Assembly: GCA_002162765.1 (NCBI GenBank)
Contig: MAAR01000017.1
Span: forward strand, 248,001 to 312,000
Source: Flavobacteriales bacterium 34_180_T64
GTDB taxonomy: Bacteria > Bacteroidota > Bacteroidia > Flavobacteriales > Flavobacteriaceae
DNA: 64,000 nucleotides
Direction: 5' to 3'
This document shows, one piece after another, positions 27,925 to 37,246 of this stretch. A program made the translations under genes and the position numbers. The first letter of the stretch is position 1; each line of letters starts with the position of its first letter. The notes beneath the pieces were generated by a model, which ran no database searches, was not told the origin of the DNA, and saw only the letters and a program-made list of their open reading frames with translations.

Positions 27925-29139
27925 TTATTCTGATTGAAGCGCACTTATAAAGGATTTAAATTCCTTTTTAAACGCAGTATATTTCTCTCCAGTAGCTGGC
28001 CCATTAAAACCAGTATGAATCTTTCTTACTTTACCGGTTTTATCAATGAAAACAGACGTAGGATATGACAAGACTTGGTTAAGCATTGGCAGTTTTTCTT
28101 GAGCTTTCAATTTATTCGAAGTACCAAATTGAGCCAGTAAAATTGGGTAATCAATGCCAATTCGTTCTTTCAATCGCTTTATGCTTTTAAATGCGAGCGC
28201 TTCCGATTTAGCGTACTCAAACGCCAAAGCAACAAAAGCTAAATTTTTATTTTTATTTTCATTATAATACTCTGAATAGAACTTACTTTCATCTAAACAA
28301 TTTGGACACCAAGTACCCATAATTTGAACTACTACAACTTTATTCTTAAACTGTGCGTCCGAAAGCGAAATCATTTCACCAGATGCGTTGGGAAACGTAA
28401 ATTCAAGCGCATCATAGCCTGCTTTCAAAAATGTCAACTCATTTTCATTTGGCAACTCATAAGCCTCATTCCTTTTGGCGACAAAAGGCTCTTCCCAGTG
28501 GCTGCCTGAGTAAAACTGACCATGCATTGTATTATCTTTTAAAGTTGCTTTAAATAGAAATGCATGTGAACCATCAAATGTTGATAGCATTAATTGATCT
28601 CCATCAATCACGCCTTCGAGATATCTATAATCGCCTGTAGTTGTTCTAAAAGTACCTGTAACATTTTGGCCTTTCTGATTAAAAATTCCTTTAGCCACAT
28701 ATTCATCTTCTTCTACTCCTTCACTAAATATTGCCTCCCAATTTCCAGTAATCTCATGATTAGATTCTACTTTTTTAATCTTAAATCGAGGTTCTTTACT
28801 TAACTTCGCCTCAAACGGTACTACACGGTCTAAACTTTCTTTTATAAAACTGCCTTCGATTTTATTAGGACTTAATTTACCAGCAATATAACCTTCAAAA
28901 ACTGGCATTTGAATGTATATAGAATCATTTTTATAAATAATCTCATCAACTAAGATAATTTCTTCAGCATTAAATATTTTGAGAGACTGATTCGAAGTAA
29001 CCTCAAAATTAAAAGGCAACACATTAGCATCATTTAACTGTAGTTCAGCCCTCCAAACACCAATAGACAATGATTCTGGCGCGTTCTTATTACATGATAA
29101 AAAGGCTATCGATATAGCTAAAAGGAGGTTTTTTTTCAT
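27925..29139 (-). CDS. TlpA-like thiol-disulfide oxidoreductase lipoprotein
   Basis: About 404 residues from the ATG at 29139 (MKKNLLLAISIAFLSC); an ATG five codons earlier is possible but would spoil the signal peptide. The lipobox is AFLSC. The first 230 residues contain beta-rich domains (NWEAIFSEG and GTFRTTTGDYRYLEG) of the kind seen upstream of redoxins in Bacteroidota. The C-terminal thioredoxin-like domain (about 250-400) has the redox motif MGTWCPNCLDE, with CPNC as the active disulfide, and a cis-Pro in SYPTSVFI. It should reduce or repair disulfides in the periplasm, possibly for cytochrome c maturation. Confidence 0.87.
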   Translation of the reverse strand: MKKNLLLAISIAFLSCNKNAPESLSIGVWRAELQLNDANVLPFNFEVTSNQSLKIFNAEEIILVDEIIYKNDSIYIQMPVFEGYIAGKLSPNKIEGSFIKESLDRVVPFEAKLSKEPRFKIKKVESNHEITGNWEAIFSEGVEEDEYVAKGIFNQKGQNVTGTFRTTTGDYRYLEGVIDGDQLMLSTFDGSHAFLFKATLKDNTMHGQFYSGSHWEEPFVAKRNEAYELPNENELTFLKAGYDALEFTFPNASGEMISLSDAQFKNKVVVVQIMGTWCPNCLDESKFYSEYYNENKNKNLAFVALAFEYAKSEALAFKSIKRLKERIGIDYPILLAQFGTSNKLKAQEKLPMLNQVLSYPTSVFIDKTGKVRKIHTGFNGPATGEKYTAFKKEFKSFISALQSE

Positions 29140-29234
29140 AGCATAACTTAACATTAACTAATTAATAATCGAAATAAAGATAAAATACTTACAAATAAAA
29201 ATAATATTGCATTTCTATTACTATATAGTATTAT

Positions 29235-29242
29235 TATCTTTG
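29235..29242 (+). promoter_or_regulatory. Probable -7 element for pheT
   Basis: TATCTTTG fits TAnnTTTG, 22 bases before the ATG. The nearest upstream TTG (29207-29209) is 25 bases away, longer than usual. Confidence 0.45.
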
Positions 29243-29264
29243 CTCCTTGATTTAAAGATAGACA

Positions 29265-31691
29265 ATGAAGATTTCGTACAATTGGTTAAAACAATTCATC
29301 AATACAGACTGGAGTCCAGAAAAAACTGGAGAGCTTCTTACTGATTTAGGATTAGAAATTGAAGGCATAGAAACTTATCAATCTGTAAAAGGAGGATTAG
29401 AGGGTATAGTTGTTGGTGAAGTACTCACTTGCGAACAACATTCTAACGCAGACAAGTTAAAAGTGACCACTGTAAATATAGGCACTGATGCACCTTTGCA
29501 AATTGTATGTGGTGCCCCAAATGTTGCAGCTGGACAAAAAGTACCTGTTGCCACTATTGGCACAACGCTTTATTCAGAAGATGGCGAAGCTTGGAAGATC
29601 AAAAAAGGAAAAATTCGAGGAGAAGAAAGTCACGGGATGATATGCGCTGAAGACGAATTGGGATTGGGAAAATCTCACAATGGCATTATGGTTCTGGATA
29701 AGAATATCAAAATTGGAACTTTAGCTGCTGATATTTTTGACATTGAAAATGATCATGTTTTTGAAATCGGATTAACTCCAAACCGAGCCGATGCCATGAG
29801 TCACTTGGGGACCGCTCGAGATTTAAAAGCCGGTTTATTACAGCTAGAAATAAACACTGAGTTAATTACACCTTCAGTCAGTTCTTTTCATGTCGATAAT
29901 AGAACATTAAAAATAGATGTTGATGTAAGAAATAAAGAATTAGCACCTCGATATTGTGGTGTTACAATTTCTGGTCTCAAAGTCGAAGAGTCACCAATTT
30001 GGTTACAAAATAGAGTAAAAGCTATTGGATTAGCTCCAAAAAACAATATCGTAGATATTACCAATTATGTTTTGCACGAATTAGGCCAACCGCTTCACGC
30101 ATTCGACGCTGCTAAAATAACAGATAATAAAGTCGTTGTCAAAACCCTTAAAAAAGGAACAAAATTTATCACATTAGATGAAGTTGAACGCGAGTTACAT
30201 GAAGACGATTTAATGATATGCGATGGCGAAAAACCAATGTGTATAGCTGGTGTTTTTGGAGGAATTAATTCTGGAGTAACCGAAAGCACAACAAGTATCT
30301 TTTTGGAAAGCGCCTATTTCAACCCTGTTAGCATTAGGAAAACTGCAAAACGTCATGCTTTAAATACTGATGCCTCATTTAGATTTGAACGTGGCATTGA
30401 TCCAAACATAACAGAGTACGCATTGAAACGTGCTGCGCTCATGATACAAGAAATTGCAGGTGGCGAAATTACAAGTGATTTAATAGACATGTATCCAAAT
30501 AAAATAGAAGATTTTCAAGTACGCTTAAGCTTTGAAAATGCTAAGAAATTAATTGGAGAAGAAATTCCACGTGAAGTTATAAAACGCATTTTAATGTCTT
30601 TAGATATTAAAATTAATAATGTAACCGAGACAGGATTGGGATTAACAGTACCTGCATTTAGAAATGATGTCACACGAGAGGCTGATATTATTGAAGAAAT
30701 TTTACGTGTATATGGCTATAATAACATTAATACTACCGAAAAATTAAACGCATCTATATCTAATACTTCCAAATTTGAAGATTACAAATTACAAAATAGC
30801 GTCGGAGATCAATTGGCAGCTCAAGGCTTTTTTGAAATGTTATCCAACTCATTAACAACGCCAAACTACATTAAGTTAAGCGAACAATTGAACGACGATC
30901 ATAATGTCACTATGCTTAATCCATTAAGCAATGATCTAAGCGTGATGCGTCAAAGTTTACTGTTTTCAGGATTAGAATCTGTGAGTTATAATATTAATAG
31001 AAAGCGTGAAGATTTAAAATTATTTGAATTCGGAAAGACCTATCATCAATACAATGATGGCAGAGAAGAACATAAACATATGTCGATTTTTGTTACAGGA
31101 AACAAAAACGATGAGCGCTGGAATGCGCCTTCACATCGTAGTGATTTCTTTTATTTAAAGGGCGTAATCACAGCAGTTCTGGAAAGACTTGGTCTATCTC
31201 GTTTTAAAGTGTCACCGATTAAAAATGATGTATTTAGTGAAGGCATTAGTCTTTCGATAGGAAAATCAAAACTAGTTGACTTTGGTTTGGTTAACAAAAA
31301 AGTATTGAAACATTTTGGGATTGGACAAGAAGTTTTATTTGGTGATTTCAATTGGGACAATGTCATTAATATGGCTAAGCATAATGATATTAAATTCAAA
31401 GACATCCCTAAATATCCAGAGGTACGACGTGACTTTGCGCTACTTTTAGATGACGCTGTTAAGTTTGAAGAAATTGATACCATCGCTATGAATACCGAAA
31501 GAAAACTTCTTAAGGATGTTGATTTATTTGATGTATATCAAGGTAAAAACTTACCAAAAGGTAAAAAAAGTTATGCCGTGAGTTTTAAACTTCAAGATGA
31601 AAACAAAACGCTTACCGATAAGCAGATTGACAAAATCATGAAAAAACTTCAAACTAATTTCGAAAAACAGCTTGGGGCAGAATTAAGATAG
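29265..31691 (+). CDS. pheT: Phenylalanine-tRNA ligase beta subunit
   Basis: 808 residues, standard for the bacterial beta subunit. It begins MKISYNWLKQFINTDWSPE, then a tRNA-binding EMAP-like domain (GIVVGEVLTCEQHSNADKLKV), the B3/B4 editing domain (FEIGLTPNRADAMSHLG; TNYVLHELGQPLHAFDA), B5 (FRNDVTREADIIEEILRVYG) and the C-terminal anticodon-binding ferredoxin-like domain (FKDIPKYPEVRRDFALLL). It pairs with PheS, which is not in this window. It overlaps the convergent decarboxylase gene by 9 bases at the stop codons. Confidence 0.97.
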   Translation: MKISYNWLKQFINTDWSPEKTGELLTDLGLEIEGIETYQSVKGGLEGIVVGEVLTCEQHSNADKLKVTTVNIGTDAPLQIVCGAPNVAAGQKVPVATIGTTLYSEDGEAWKIKKGKIRGEESHGMICAEDELGLGKSHNGIMVLDKNIKIGTLAADIFDIENDHVFEIGLTPNRADAMSHLGTARDLKAGLLQLEINTELITPSVSSFHVDNRTLKIDVDVRNKELAPRYCGVTISGLKVEESPIWLQNRVKAIGLAPKNNIVDITNYVLHELGQPLHAFDAAKITDNKVVVKTLKKGTKFITLDEVERELHEDDLMICDGEKPMCIAGVFGGINSGVTESTTSIFLESAYFNPVSIRKTAKRHALNTDASFRFERGIDPNITEYALKRAALMIQEIAGGEITSDLIDMYPNKIEDFQVRLSFENAKKLIGEEIPREVIKRILMSLDIKINNVTETGLGLTVPAFRNDVTREADIIEEILRVYGYNNINTTEKLNASISNTSKFEDYKLQNSVGDQLAAQGFFEMLSNSLTTPNYIKLSEQLNDDHNVTMLNPLSNDLSVMRQSLLFSGLESVSYNINRKREDLKLFEFGKTYHQYNDGREEHKHMSIFVTGNKNDERWNAPSHRSDFFYLKGVITAVLERLGLSRFKVSPIKNDVFSEGISLSIGKSKLVDFGLVNKKVLKHFGIGQEVLFGDFNWDNVINMAKHNDIKFKDIPKYPEVRRDFALLLDDAVKFEEIDTIAMNTERKLLKDVDLFDVYQGKNLPKGKKSYAVSFKLQDENKTLTDKQIDKIMKKLQTNFEKQLGAELR

Positions 31692-33131
31692 TGATTTTAA
31701 AGCTATAGAAATCATTTCAATAGCACGATCTATGGTCTCAAGTTTAGTTCTAAAAGATAAAATGGCAATTCGAATGACGAATTTACCATTGATGGTAGTT
31801 GAACTTAAAAACACACTCCCATCTTTATGAATGGCTTGCATTAAGCGTTCATTAAATTCATTTTCATTTTCATCGTTTGTAGGATACCAAAAATAGCTCA
31901 CGGATAAATCAGGTTCTGGCCCTAACATGAATCCAAGCTTTAGTAGTTCATCTCTGAAGTAGGTAGTGAGTAATAACTTCTCTTGAAGACACGCTATAAA
32001 AGGGGCAATTCCATGCAACTGTAACGGCAACCATAATCGCAAACCTCTAAATGGTTTTGTGAGCTCTGGAGAAACATCTGCTGGATTTACAGGTGCAGAA
32101 TCGTCCATAACGTCTTGCATATAATTTGCTCTATAATGATTTGAATGATACACCGCTTGCTTATCTTTAATCAAAACAGCACCCAAGCCATAAGGCAAAA
32201 ACAAGCCTTTATGTGGATCTATCACTATAGAATCTGCCTCCTCAATACCAATAAATCTATCTTTCTTTTCTTCTGTAAGAATAAAAAAACCACCATAAGC
32301 AGCGTCGACGTGAAACCACAAGTCATTACCTTTTGCCAATTCTGCAATAGCTTTCAATGGATCTACTGCACCTGTATCTGTTGTTCCCGCAGAAGCAATA
32401 ACTAAAAACGGATTTAAACCTTCGCTTATATCAGATTTTATTTTAAAATCTAAATCATTTGCAATAATTCGAGAATGTTCATCCAAATCTACATACCGAA
32501 CAATCACATCTTCTAATCCAATAATTCGCAACGCTTTATGAATACAATGATGGACCTGTGCACTCACGTAAATAACGCTACTTGTTATTTTATCCGACTT
32601 TATCTTATGCTTGTCTCTGGCCGCTGTAAGTGCAATTAAATTTGCCATGGAACCACCTGATGTTAAATTGCCAATTGCCGATTTTGGAAAATCGAAAATA
32701 GACTTCATCCAATCTAACACTTCGTTTTCAATAGCAACAGCTCCAGGAGACGCATAATACATTCCAGCATACTCATTGGTAACATCTGCCAAATAATCTG
32801 CCACTGCAGAGGCATAAATTCCACCTCCCGGAATATATCCAATATGACCACCTGAGGCTGCGTTTATACCTTTAGTAGCTACTTCTTCTTTGTATGTTTT
32901 TAGAATGTCTTCCATAGACTTAGTCTGAAAGTCAATGGCTAAAGCGTTTTTAGTTTCTTTATCAGAATTATAAGTTCTAGCTTCGCCAATTGTATTTATA
33001 AATTGGTTCGCATAAGCTTTCACTTGATCCAGAAATGCATTTCTCTGAGATTCTGAAGGTTCTAGAGCTTCTGAAATAAGTTGTAAATCTAAGATGTTTT
33101 GTTTAGTTGTATTCAATGTGATATGCTTCAA
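31683..33131 (-). CDS. PLP-dependent group II decarboxylase (aromatic-amino-acid or glutamate decarboxylase-like)
   Basis: 482 residues, cytoplasmic. The fold-type I markers are clear: GNLTSGGSMANLIAL near 157, a His that stacks on the cofactor ring (QVHHCIHKA), HVDAAYGGF near 275, and the Schiff-base lysine in DPHKGLFLPYG near 308. The N-terminal helical swap region is present. The family decarboxylates amino acids such as tyrosine, tryptophan, DOPA, 2,4-diaminobutyrate or glutamate, and the substrate cannot be read with confidence. A single gene, overlapping pheT tail to tail. Confidence 0.87.
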   Translation of the reverse strand: MKHITLNTTKQNILDLQLISEALEPSESQRNAFLDQVKAYANQFINTIGEARTYNSDKETKNALAIDFQTKSMEDILKTYKEEVATKGINAASGGHIGYIPGGGIYASAVADYLADVTNEYAGMYYASPGAVAIENEVLDWMKSIFDFPKSAIGNLTSGGSMANLIALTAARDKHKIKSDKITSSVIYVSAQVHHCIHKALRIIGLEDVIVRYVDLDEHSRIIANDLDFKIKSDISEGLNPFLVIASAGTTDTGAVDPLKAIAELAKGNDLWFHVDAAYGGFFILTEEKKDRFIGIEEADSIVIDPHKGLFLPYGLGAVLIKDKQAVYHSNHYRANYMQDVMDDSAPVNPADVSPELTKPFRGLRLWLPLQLHGIAPFIACLQEKLLLTTYFRDELLKLGFMLGPEPDLSVSYFWYPTNDENENEFNERLMQAIHKDGSVFLSSTTINGKFVIRIAILSFRTKLETIDRAIEMISIALKSLS

Positions 33132-33214
33132 ATATTGATTATAAATTTATAAGATTTTAATTCAAAACTGGCATATAATCCGTAAATTAGTATTTAAATC
33201 AAATTTCCACTATT

Positions 33215-33712
33215 ATGGCAAATATCACTTTAGGAGGCGACCCGGTTTTTACATCAGGTGAACTTCCAGAAATCAATACTCAAGCAGAAAACTTTCAGCT
33301 TGTCGCTACAGATCTTTCAACAAAAACAATGACCGATTTTGAAGGGCATACGTTAATTCTAAATATATTCCCAAGTGTCAATACAGGTGTTTGTTCCAAC
33401 TCAGTTCGGGCCTTCAATAAAGAAGCAAGTAATTTAGGAAACACTAAAGTACTTTGCATTTCAAGAGACTTACCTTTCACTCAAAAAGAATTTTGTGGTG
33501 CTGAAGGATTAACTGATGTGGTGATGTTATCTGATTTTAAAGAAGGTGCTTTTGGTAAAGCATATGGATTAATGATGACTAATGGTATTTTTGATGGACT
33601 TCTTTCAAGATGTGTAATTGTTATAGACGAAAATGGCGTCATAAAGTATACGGAGCAGGTTCCTGAAATTGGACAAGAGCCAAATTATGAAGCGGCTCTT
33701 AATGCATTGTAA
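33215..33712 (+). CDS. tpx: Thiol peroxidase (Tpx-type peroxiredoxin)
   Basis: 165 residues, the usual Tpx length. The peroxidatic cysteine lies in NTGVCSNSVRAFN (near residue 60), the resolving cysteine in VLCISRDLPF (near 94), and RCVIVIDENGVIKY closes the fold. It reduces hydrogen peroxide and alkyl peroxides with thioredoxin in the cytoplasm. It is first in a co-directional block, 3 bases before the diacylglycerol kinase gene. Confidence 0.93.
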   Translation: MANITLGGDPVFTSGELPEINTQAENFQLVATDLSTKTMTDFEGHTLILNIFPSVNTGVCSNSVRAFNKEASNLGNTKVLCISRDLPFTQKEFCGAEGLTDVVMLSDFKEGAFGKAYGLMMTNGIFDGLLSRCVIVIDENGVIKYTEQVPEIGQEPNYEAALNAL

Positions 33713-33715
33713 ACT

Positions 33716-34084
33716 ATGTCAAAGAAAGAATCCTTTCTAGTCAATCGATTAAAAAGTATTGGCTATGCTTTTAATGGTGCACTTTACCTTTTAAAAACGG
33801 AATCGAGTATAAAAATTCAATTTGTAATCGCGCTATTAATTACTGTTGCCGGTTTTTATTATACTATTTCCGCAACAGAATGGTTATTTCAAATGACATG
33901 CATTGGATTAGTGATGAGTATTGAAGGCGTTAACACAGCCATAGAGTATATTGCAGATTTTATTCATCCCGAACATCACCATAAAATTGGACGCATTAAA
34001 GATATTGCTGCAGGCGCTGTTTTTATAGCTTCTATTAGCGCTGTGATTGTAGCCATAATCATTTATTATCCAAAGGTGTTTTAA
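33716..34084 (+). CDS. Diacylglycerol kinase family membrane protein (DgkA-like)
   Basis: 122 residues with three membrane helices, as in prokaryotic DgkA. The N-terminal basic segment precedes SIGYAFNGALYLLKTESS. The central catalytic stretch is SIEGVNTAIEYIADFIHPE (Glu and Asn near 62-66), and KDIAAGAVFIASISAV forms the last helix. It phosphorylates diacylglycerol or undecaprenol with ATP in the inner membrane, recycling lipids for envelope synthesis; bacterial paralogs differ in substrate. Spaced 3 bases after tpx, so co-transcribed. Confidence 0.88.
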   Translation: MSKKESFLVNRLKSIGYAFNGALYLLKTESSIKIQFVIALLITVAGFYYTISATEWLFQMTCIGLVMSIEGVNTAIEYIADFIHPEHHHKIGRIKDIAAGAVFIASISAVIVAIIIYYPKVF

Positions 34085-34118
34085 TACTAATTACGTTAGG
34101 ATAAACGTTAGTAATTTG

Positions 34119-34126
34119 TATTTTTG
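34119..34126 (+). promoter_or_regulatory. Possible -7 element before ftsK
   Basis: TATTTTTG fits TAnnTTTG, 22 bases before the ATG at 34148; a TTA rather than TTG sits at the proper distance (34096-34098). Confidence 0.4.
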
Positions 34127-34147
34127 TTTTAATCTAACTAATTGTTA

Positions 34148-36559
34148 ATGGCGAAGAAGAAAACCAAAACTAAAAGTAAACCAACTTCTAAACTTAAAAA
34201 GCCAAACTTAAAATTATCGAGCCAACAAAAACTTATTTTTGGGAGCTTATTAATTATCCTTGGCATACTTTTATTTATTGCTTTTTTATCTTTCTTCTTT
34301 ACTGGCAAAGCTGACCAGAGTACACTTACAGAACTAGCCTCCAGAGACACTCATGCAGAAAACTGGCTAAATAAATTAGGTGCATGGGTAAGTGATTTAT
34401 TTATTACACGTGGTTTTGGTATTGCATCCTTTATATTTTCGGGATTACTATTCCTTTCGGGTGTGTATGTAACATTAGATATCAACAAATCTAGACTGAG
34501 AAAACACTGGATTTGGGGAACTTTAATAGTCATTTGGCTGTCTATATTCTTTGGGTTTTTCTCTCATAAATATAATGTGCTTGGAGGTACTATTGGGTTT
34601 GAAATGAATACATTTCTTCAAGACTATGTAGGGAAAATTGGAGTGGCTTTACTTCTGCTTTTCGGATTAATCACCTATTTAGCGATTCGTTTTAAAGTGA
34701 CTGGAAAACATATTGTAGACCTTTTCAAGAGTGCTAAGAAAGATATGGTCGAAGACTTTGAAACCTCCTCAAATGATGATGACGTAATTAGTGTGCCATT
34801 AGATAATGATTTATCTAATGAAGCGGAGGCAATTAAATCAAGTTTCGAAATTCCTCTTGAAAATTTGGAGCCTACGATAAAAAAACATTCTAAGCCTGAA
34901 TCTAAAGCACTCGACTTAGAAATGGAAGTCGTAAAAAAGGAAGAACCAAAACTAGAAGAACCGAAAGAAGAGGTCGTAATTGAAGTTGAAAAAATTGCAG
35001 AAGAAGTTTCAGAAACCGATAATCTTTCAAACAAACTAGTAGAAGATTTTGGTCAATTTGATCCCACACTAGATTTAAGCAAATTTGAGTTCCCACCTCT
35101 AGAATTACTTAAAAAGTATGACACAGAAGGCATCACAATAAACCAAGAAGAACTTGAAGAAAATAAAAATAAGATTGTTGAAACTTTAAATAATTATAAC
35201 ATTGGAATTTCCAACATTAAAGCCACTATAGGTCCAACTGTTACCTTATACGAAATTGTACCCAATGCGGGCGTTAGAATTTCAAAAATTAAAAACCTAG
35301 AGGATGATATAGCATTATCACTTGCTGCATTAGGAATAAGAATCATTGCACCTATTCCTGGTAAAGGTACAATTGGTATTGAAGTACCTAATAAAAATGC
35401 GACTATTGTGTCTATGCGCTCAGTAATTGCTTCGCAAAAATTCCAAAAGACTGATATGGAATTACCAATTGCTTTTGGGAAAACAATTAGTAATGAAACC
35501 TTTGTGGTTGACCTAGCAAAAATGCCACACCTACTAATGGCGGGTGCAACGGGCCAAGGTAAGTCTGTAGGTCTAAACGCTGTACTTACTTCATTATTAT
35601 ATAAGAAACATCCCGCTGAAGTTAAATTTGTTCTTGTTGATCCGAAAAAAGTAGAGCTTACACTATTCAATAAAATAGAGCGGCATTATTTGGCAAAATT
35701 ACCAGATAGTGAAGATGCTATTATCACAGATAACACTAAAGTAATCAATACTTTAAATTCGCTTTGTATAGAAATGGATAATCGATACGAGATGCTTAAA
35801 AATGCATTGTGTCGCAACATAAAAGAGTACAATACAAAGTTTAAAGCTCGAAAATTAAATCCGAATGATGGTCATCAATTTTTACCATATATCGTTTTAG
35901 TGGTTGATGAATTTGCAGATTTGATCATGACTGCTGGAAAAGAAGTAGAAACTCCTATCGCACGTTTAGCACAATTAGCGCGTGCCATTGGGATTCATTT
36001 AATTATAGCAACTCAACGTCCATCAGTAAATGTTATAACTGGGATTATAAAAGCGAATTTCCCAGCGCGTATTGCTTTTAGAGTTACTTCAAAAATTGAT
36101 TCGCGTACCATTTTGGATGGTTCAGGAGCAGATCAACTTATTGGACGTGGTGATATGCTATATACACAAGGCAATGAAATTATTCGTATTCAATGTGCAT
36201 TTGTAGACACACCAGAAGTTGAAAAAATGACTGAATTTATTGGGTCTCAAAAAGCCTATCCAGACGCACATTTACTCCCAGAATATGTTGGTGAAGAAAG
36301 TGGCACAAGTCTTGATAATAATATAGACGACAGAGATAAACTATTTAGAGAAGCAGCAGAGATTATTGTAACCGCACAACAAGGTTCGGCTTCATTACTA
36401 CAACGTAAACTCAAACTTGGCTACAATAGAGCTGGTCGATTAATTGACCAACTTGAAGCAGCTGGTATAGTTGGCGGTTTTGAAGGTAGTAAAGCTAGAC
36501 AAGTGTTGGTTCCAGATTTTGTAGCATTAGACCAACTTTTAGAAAATGAAGGACGATAG
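34148..36559 (+). CDS. ftsK: DNA translocase FtsK
   Basis: About 803 residues from the ATG at 34148; a TTG two codons earlier is ignored. A basic N-terminus is followed by four membrane helices within about 25-185 and an acidic linker (about 200-310, many E and K). The RecA-like motor carries Walker A GATGQGKSVGLN near 466, LVDPKKVELTLF, Walker B YIVLVVDEFADLIM and ATQRPSVNVITG. The C-terminal winged-helix gamma domain (SLLQRKLKLGYNRAGRLID) reads KOPS sites. It pumps DNA through the septum and promotes dimer resolution by XerCD. It is followed at 22 bases by the LolA-like gene. Confidence 0.95.
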   Translation: MAKKKTKTKSKPTSKLKKPNLKLSSQQKLIFGSLLIILGILLFIAFLSFFFTGKADQSTLTELASRDTHAENWLNKLGAWVSDLFITRGFGIASFIFSGLLFLSGVYVTLDINKSRLRKHWIWGTLIVIWLSIFFGFFSHKYNVLGGTIGFEMNTFLQDYVGKIGVALLLLFGLITYLAIRFKVTGKHIVDLFKSAKKDMVEDFETSSNDDDVISVPLDNDLSNEAEAIKSSFEIPLENLEPTIKKHSKPESKALDLEMEVVKKEEPKLEEPKEEVVIEVEKIAEEVSETDNLSNKLVEDFGQFDPTLDLSKFEFPPLELLKKYDTEGITINQEELEENKNKIVETLNNYNIGISNIKATIGPTVTLYEIVPNAGVRISKIKNLEDDIALSLAALGIRIIAPIPGKGTIGIEVPNKNATIVSMRSVIASQKFQKTDMELPIAFGKTISNETFVVDLAKMPHLLMAGATGQGKSVGLNAVLTSLLYKKHPAEVKFVLVDPKKVELTLFNKIERHYLAKLPDSEDAIITDNTKVINTLNSLCIEMDNRYEMLKNALCRNIKEYNTKFKARKLNPNDGHQFLPYIVLVVDEFADLIMTAGKEVETPIARLAQLARAIGIHLIIATQRPSVNVITGIIKANFPARIAFRVTSKIDSRTILDGSGADQLIGRGDMLYTQGNEIIRIQCAFVDTPEVEKMTEFIGSQKAYPDAHLLPEYVGEESGTSLDNNIDDRDKLFREAAEIIVTAQQGSASLLQRKLKLGYNRAGRLIDQLEAAGIVGGFEGSKARQVLVPDFVALDQLLENEGR

Positions 36560-36581
36560 CATCGACCAAAAATGAAATAAT

Positions 36582-37226
36582 ATGATGAAGAGAATTATAA
36601 TAGTAGTAGCCCTTTTAATAGGCATTACGGGGTATGGACAAAACTCTACTAATGCAGAAGCCTTGTTAAATGAGGTAAGCACTAAAGTAAAAGCATATGA
36701 AAATATTAGCATAGACTTCAAATACGTCCTACACAATACAAGCGAAGACATTAACCAAGAAACACGTGGCAATGTTGTGATTGAAGACGAAAAATACATC
36801 TTAAACGTTCTTGGAATTACTCGTATCTATGATGGTCAAACCTTATATACAATCAATCCTGAAGATGAAGAGGTTACCGTTTCATCCGATAATTCTGAAG
36901 ATGAAAGCACCATAACCCCAAGTGAAATGTTGTCGTTTTATGAAGACGGATACACTTACGATATGGATATTATTCAGGATGTTAGAGGGCGTAAAATACA
37001 GTATATAAAATTGAATCCTATTGATACTAATTCTGAAATCAAACAAGTATTGTTGGGTATCGATGCAAAAACGAAACACATATACAATCTAATTGAAATA
37101 GGTAAAAACGGTACACGAACAACTTTAACTGTTAATTCTTTTAAAACTAATGAGCCAATATCAAAAACCTTATTTACATTTGACAAAAGCAAATACGAAG
37201 GCTATTACATTAACAAATTAGATTAG
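36582..37226 (+). CDS. LolA-like outer-membrane lipoprotein carrier
   Basis: 214 residues (the second ATG at 36585 is equally likely) with a signal peptide ending TGYGQ. The remainder is a beta-rich LolA/LolB-type fold: LLNEVSTKVKAYENISIDF, RGNVVIEDEKYILNVLG, IYDGQTLYTINPEDEEVTV and a C-terminal IDPKT-like strand set (GIDAKTKHIYNLIEIGKNGT). It should carry lipoproteins across the periplasm. Placed between ftsK and an LptF/G-like gene, it is part of an envelope-biogenesis block. Confidence 0.85.
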   Translation: MMKRIIIVVALLIGITGYGQNSTNAEALLNEVSTKVKAYENISIDFKYVLHNTSEDINQETRGNVVIEDEKYILNVLGITRIYDGQTLYTINPEDEEVTVSSDNSEDESTITPSEMLSFYEDGYTYDMDIIQDVRGRKIQYIKLNPIDTNSEIKQVLLGIDAKTKHIYNLIEIGKNGTRTTLTVNSFKTNEPISKTLFTFDKSKYEGYYINKLD

Positions 37227-37246
37227 GTTAACCATCCTTATAATTA

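Noticed and set aside
35194..35670. A 158-codon open frame on the minus strand inside ftsK
   Set aside because: It lies wholly within a strongly conserved gene on the other strand, has no recognisable motif and no promoter or spacing of its own.
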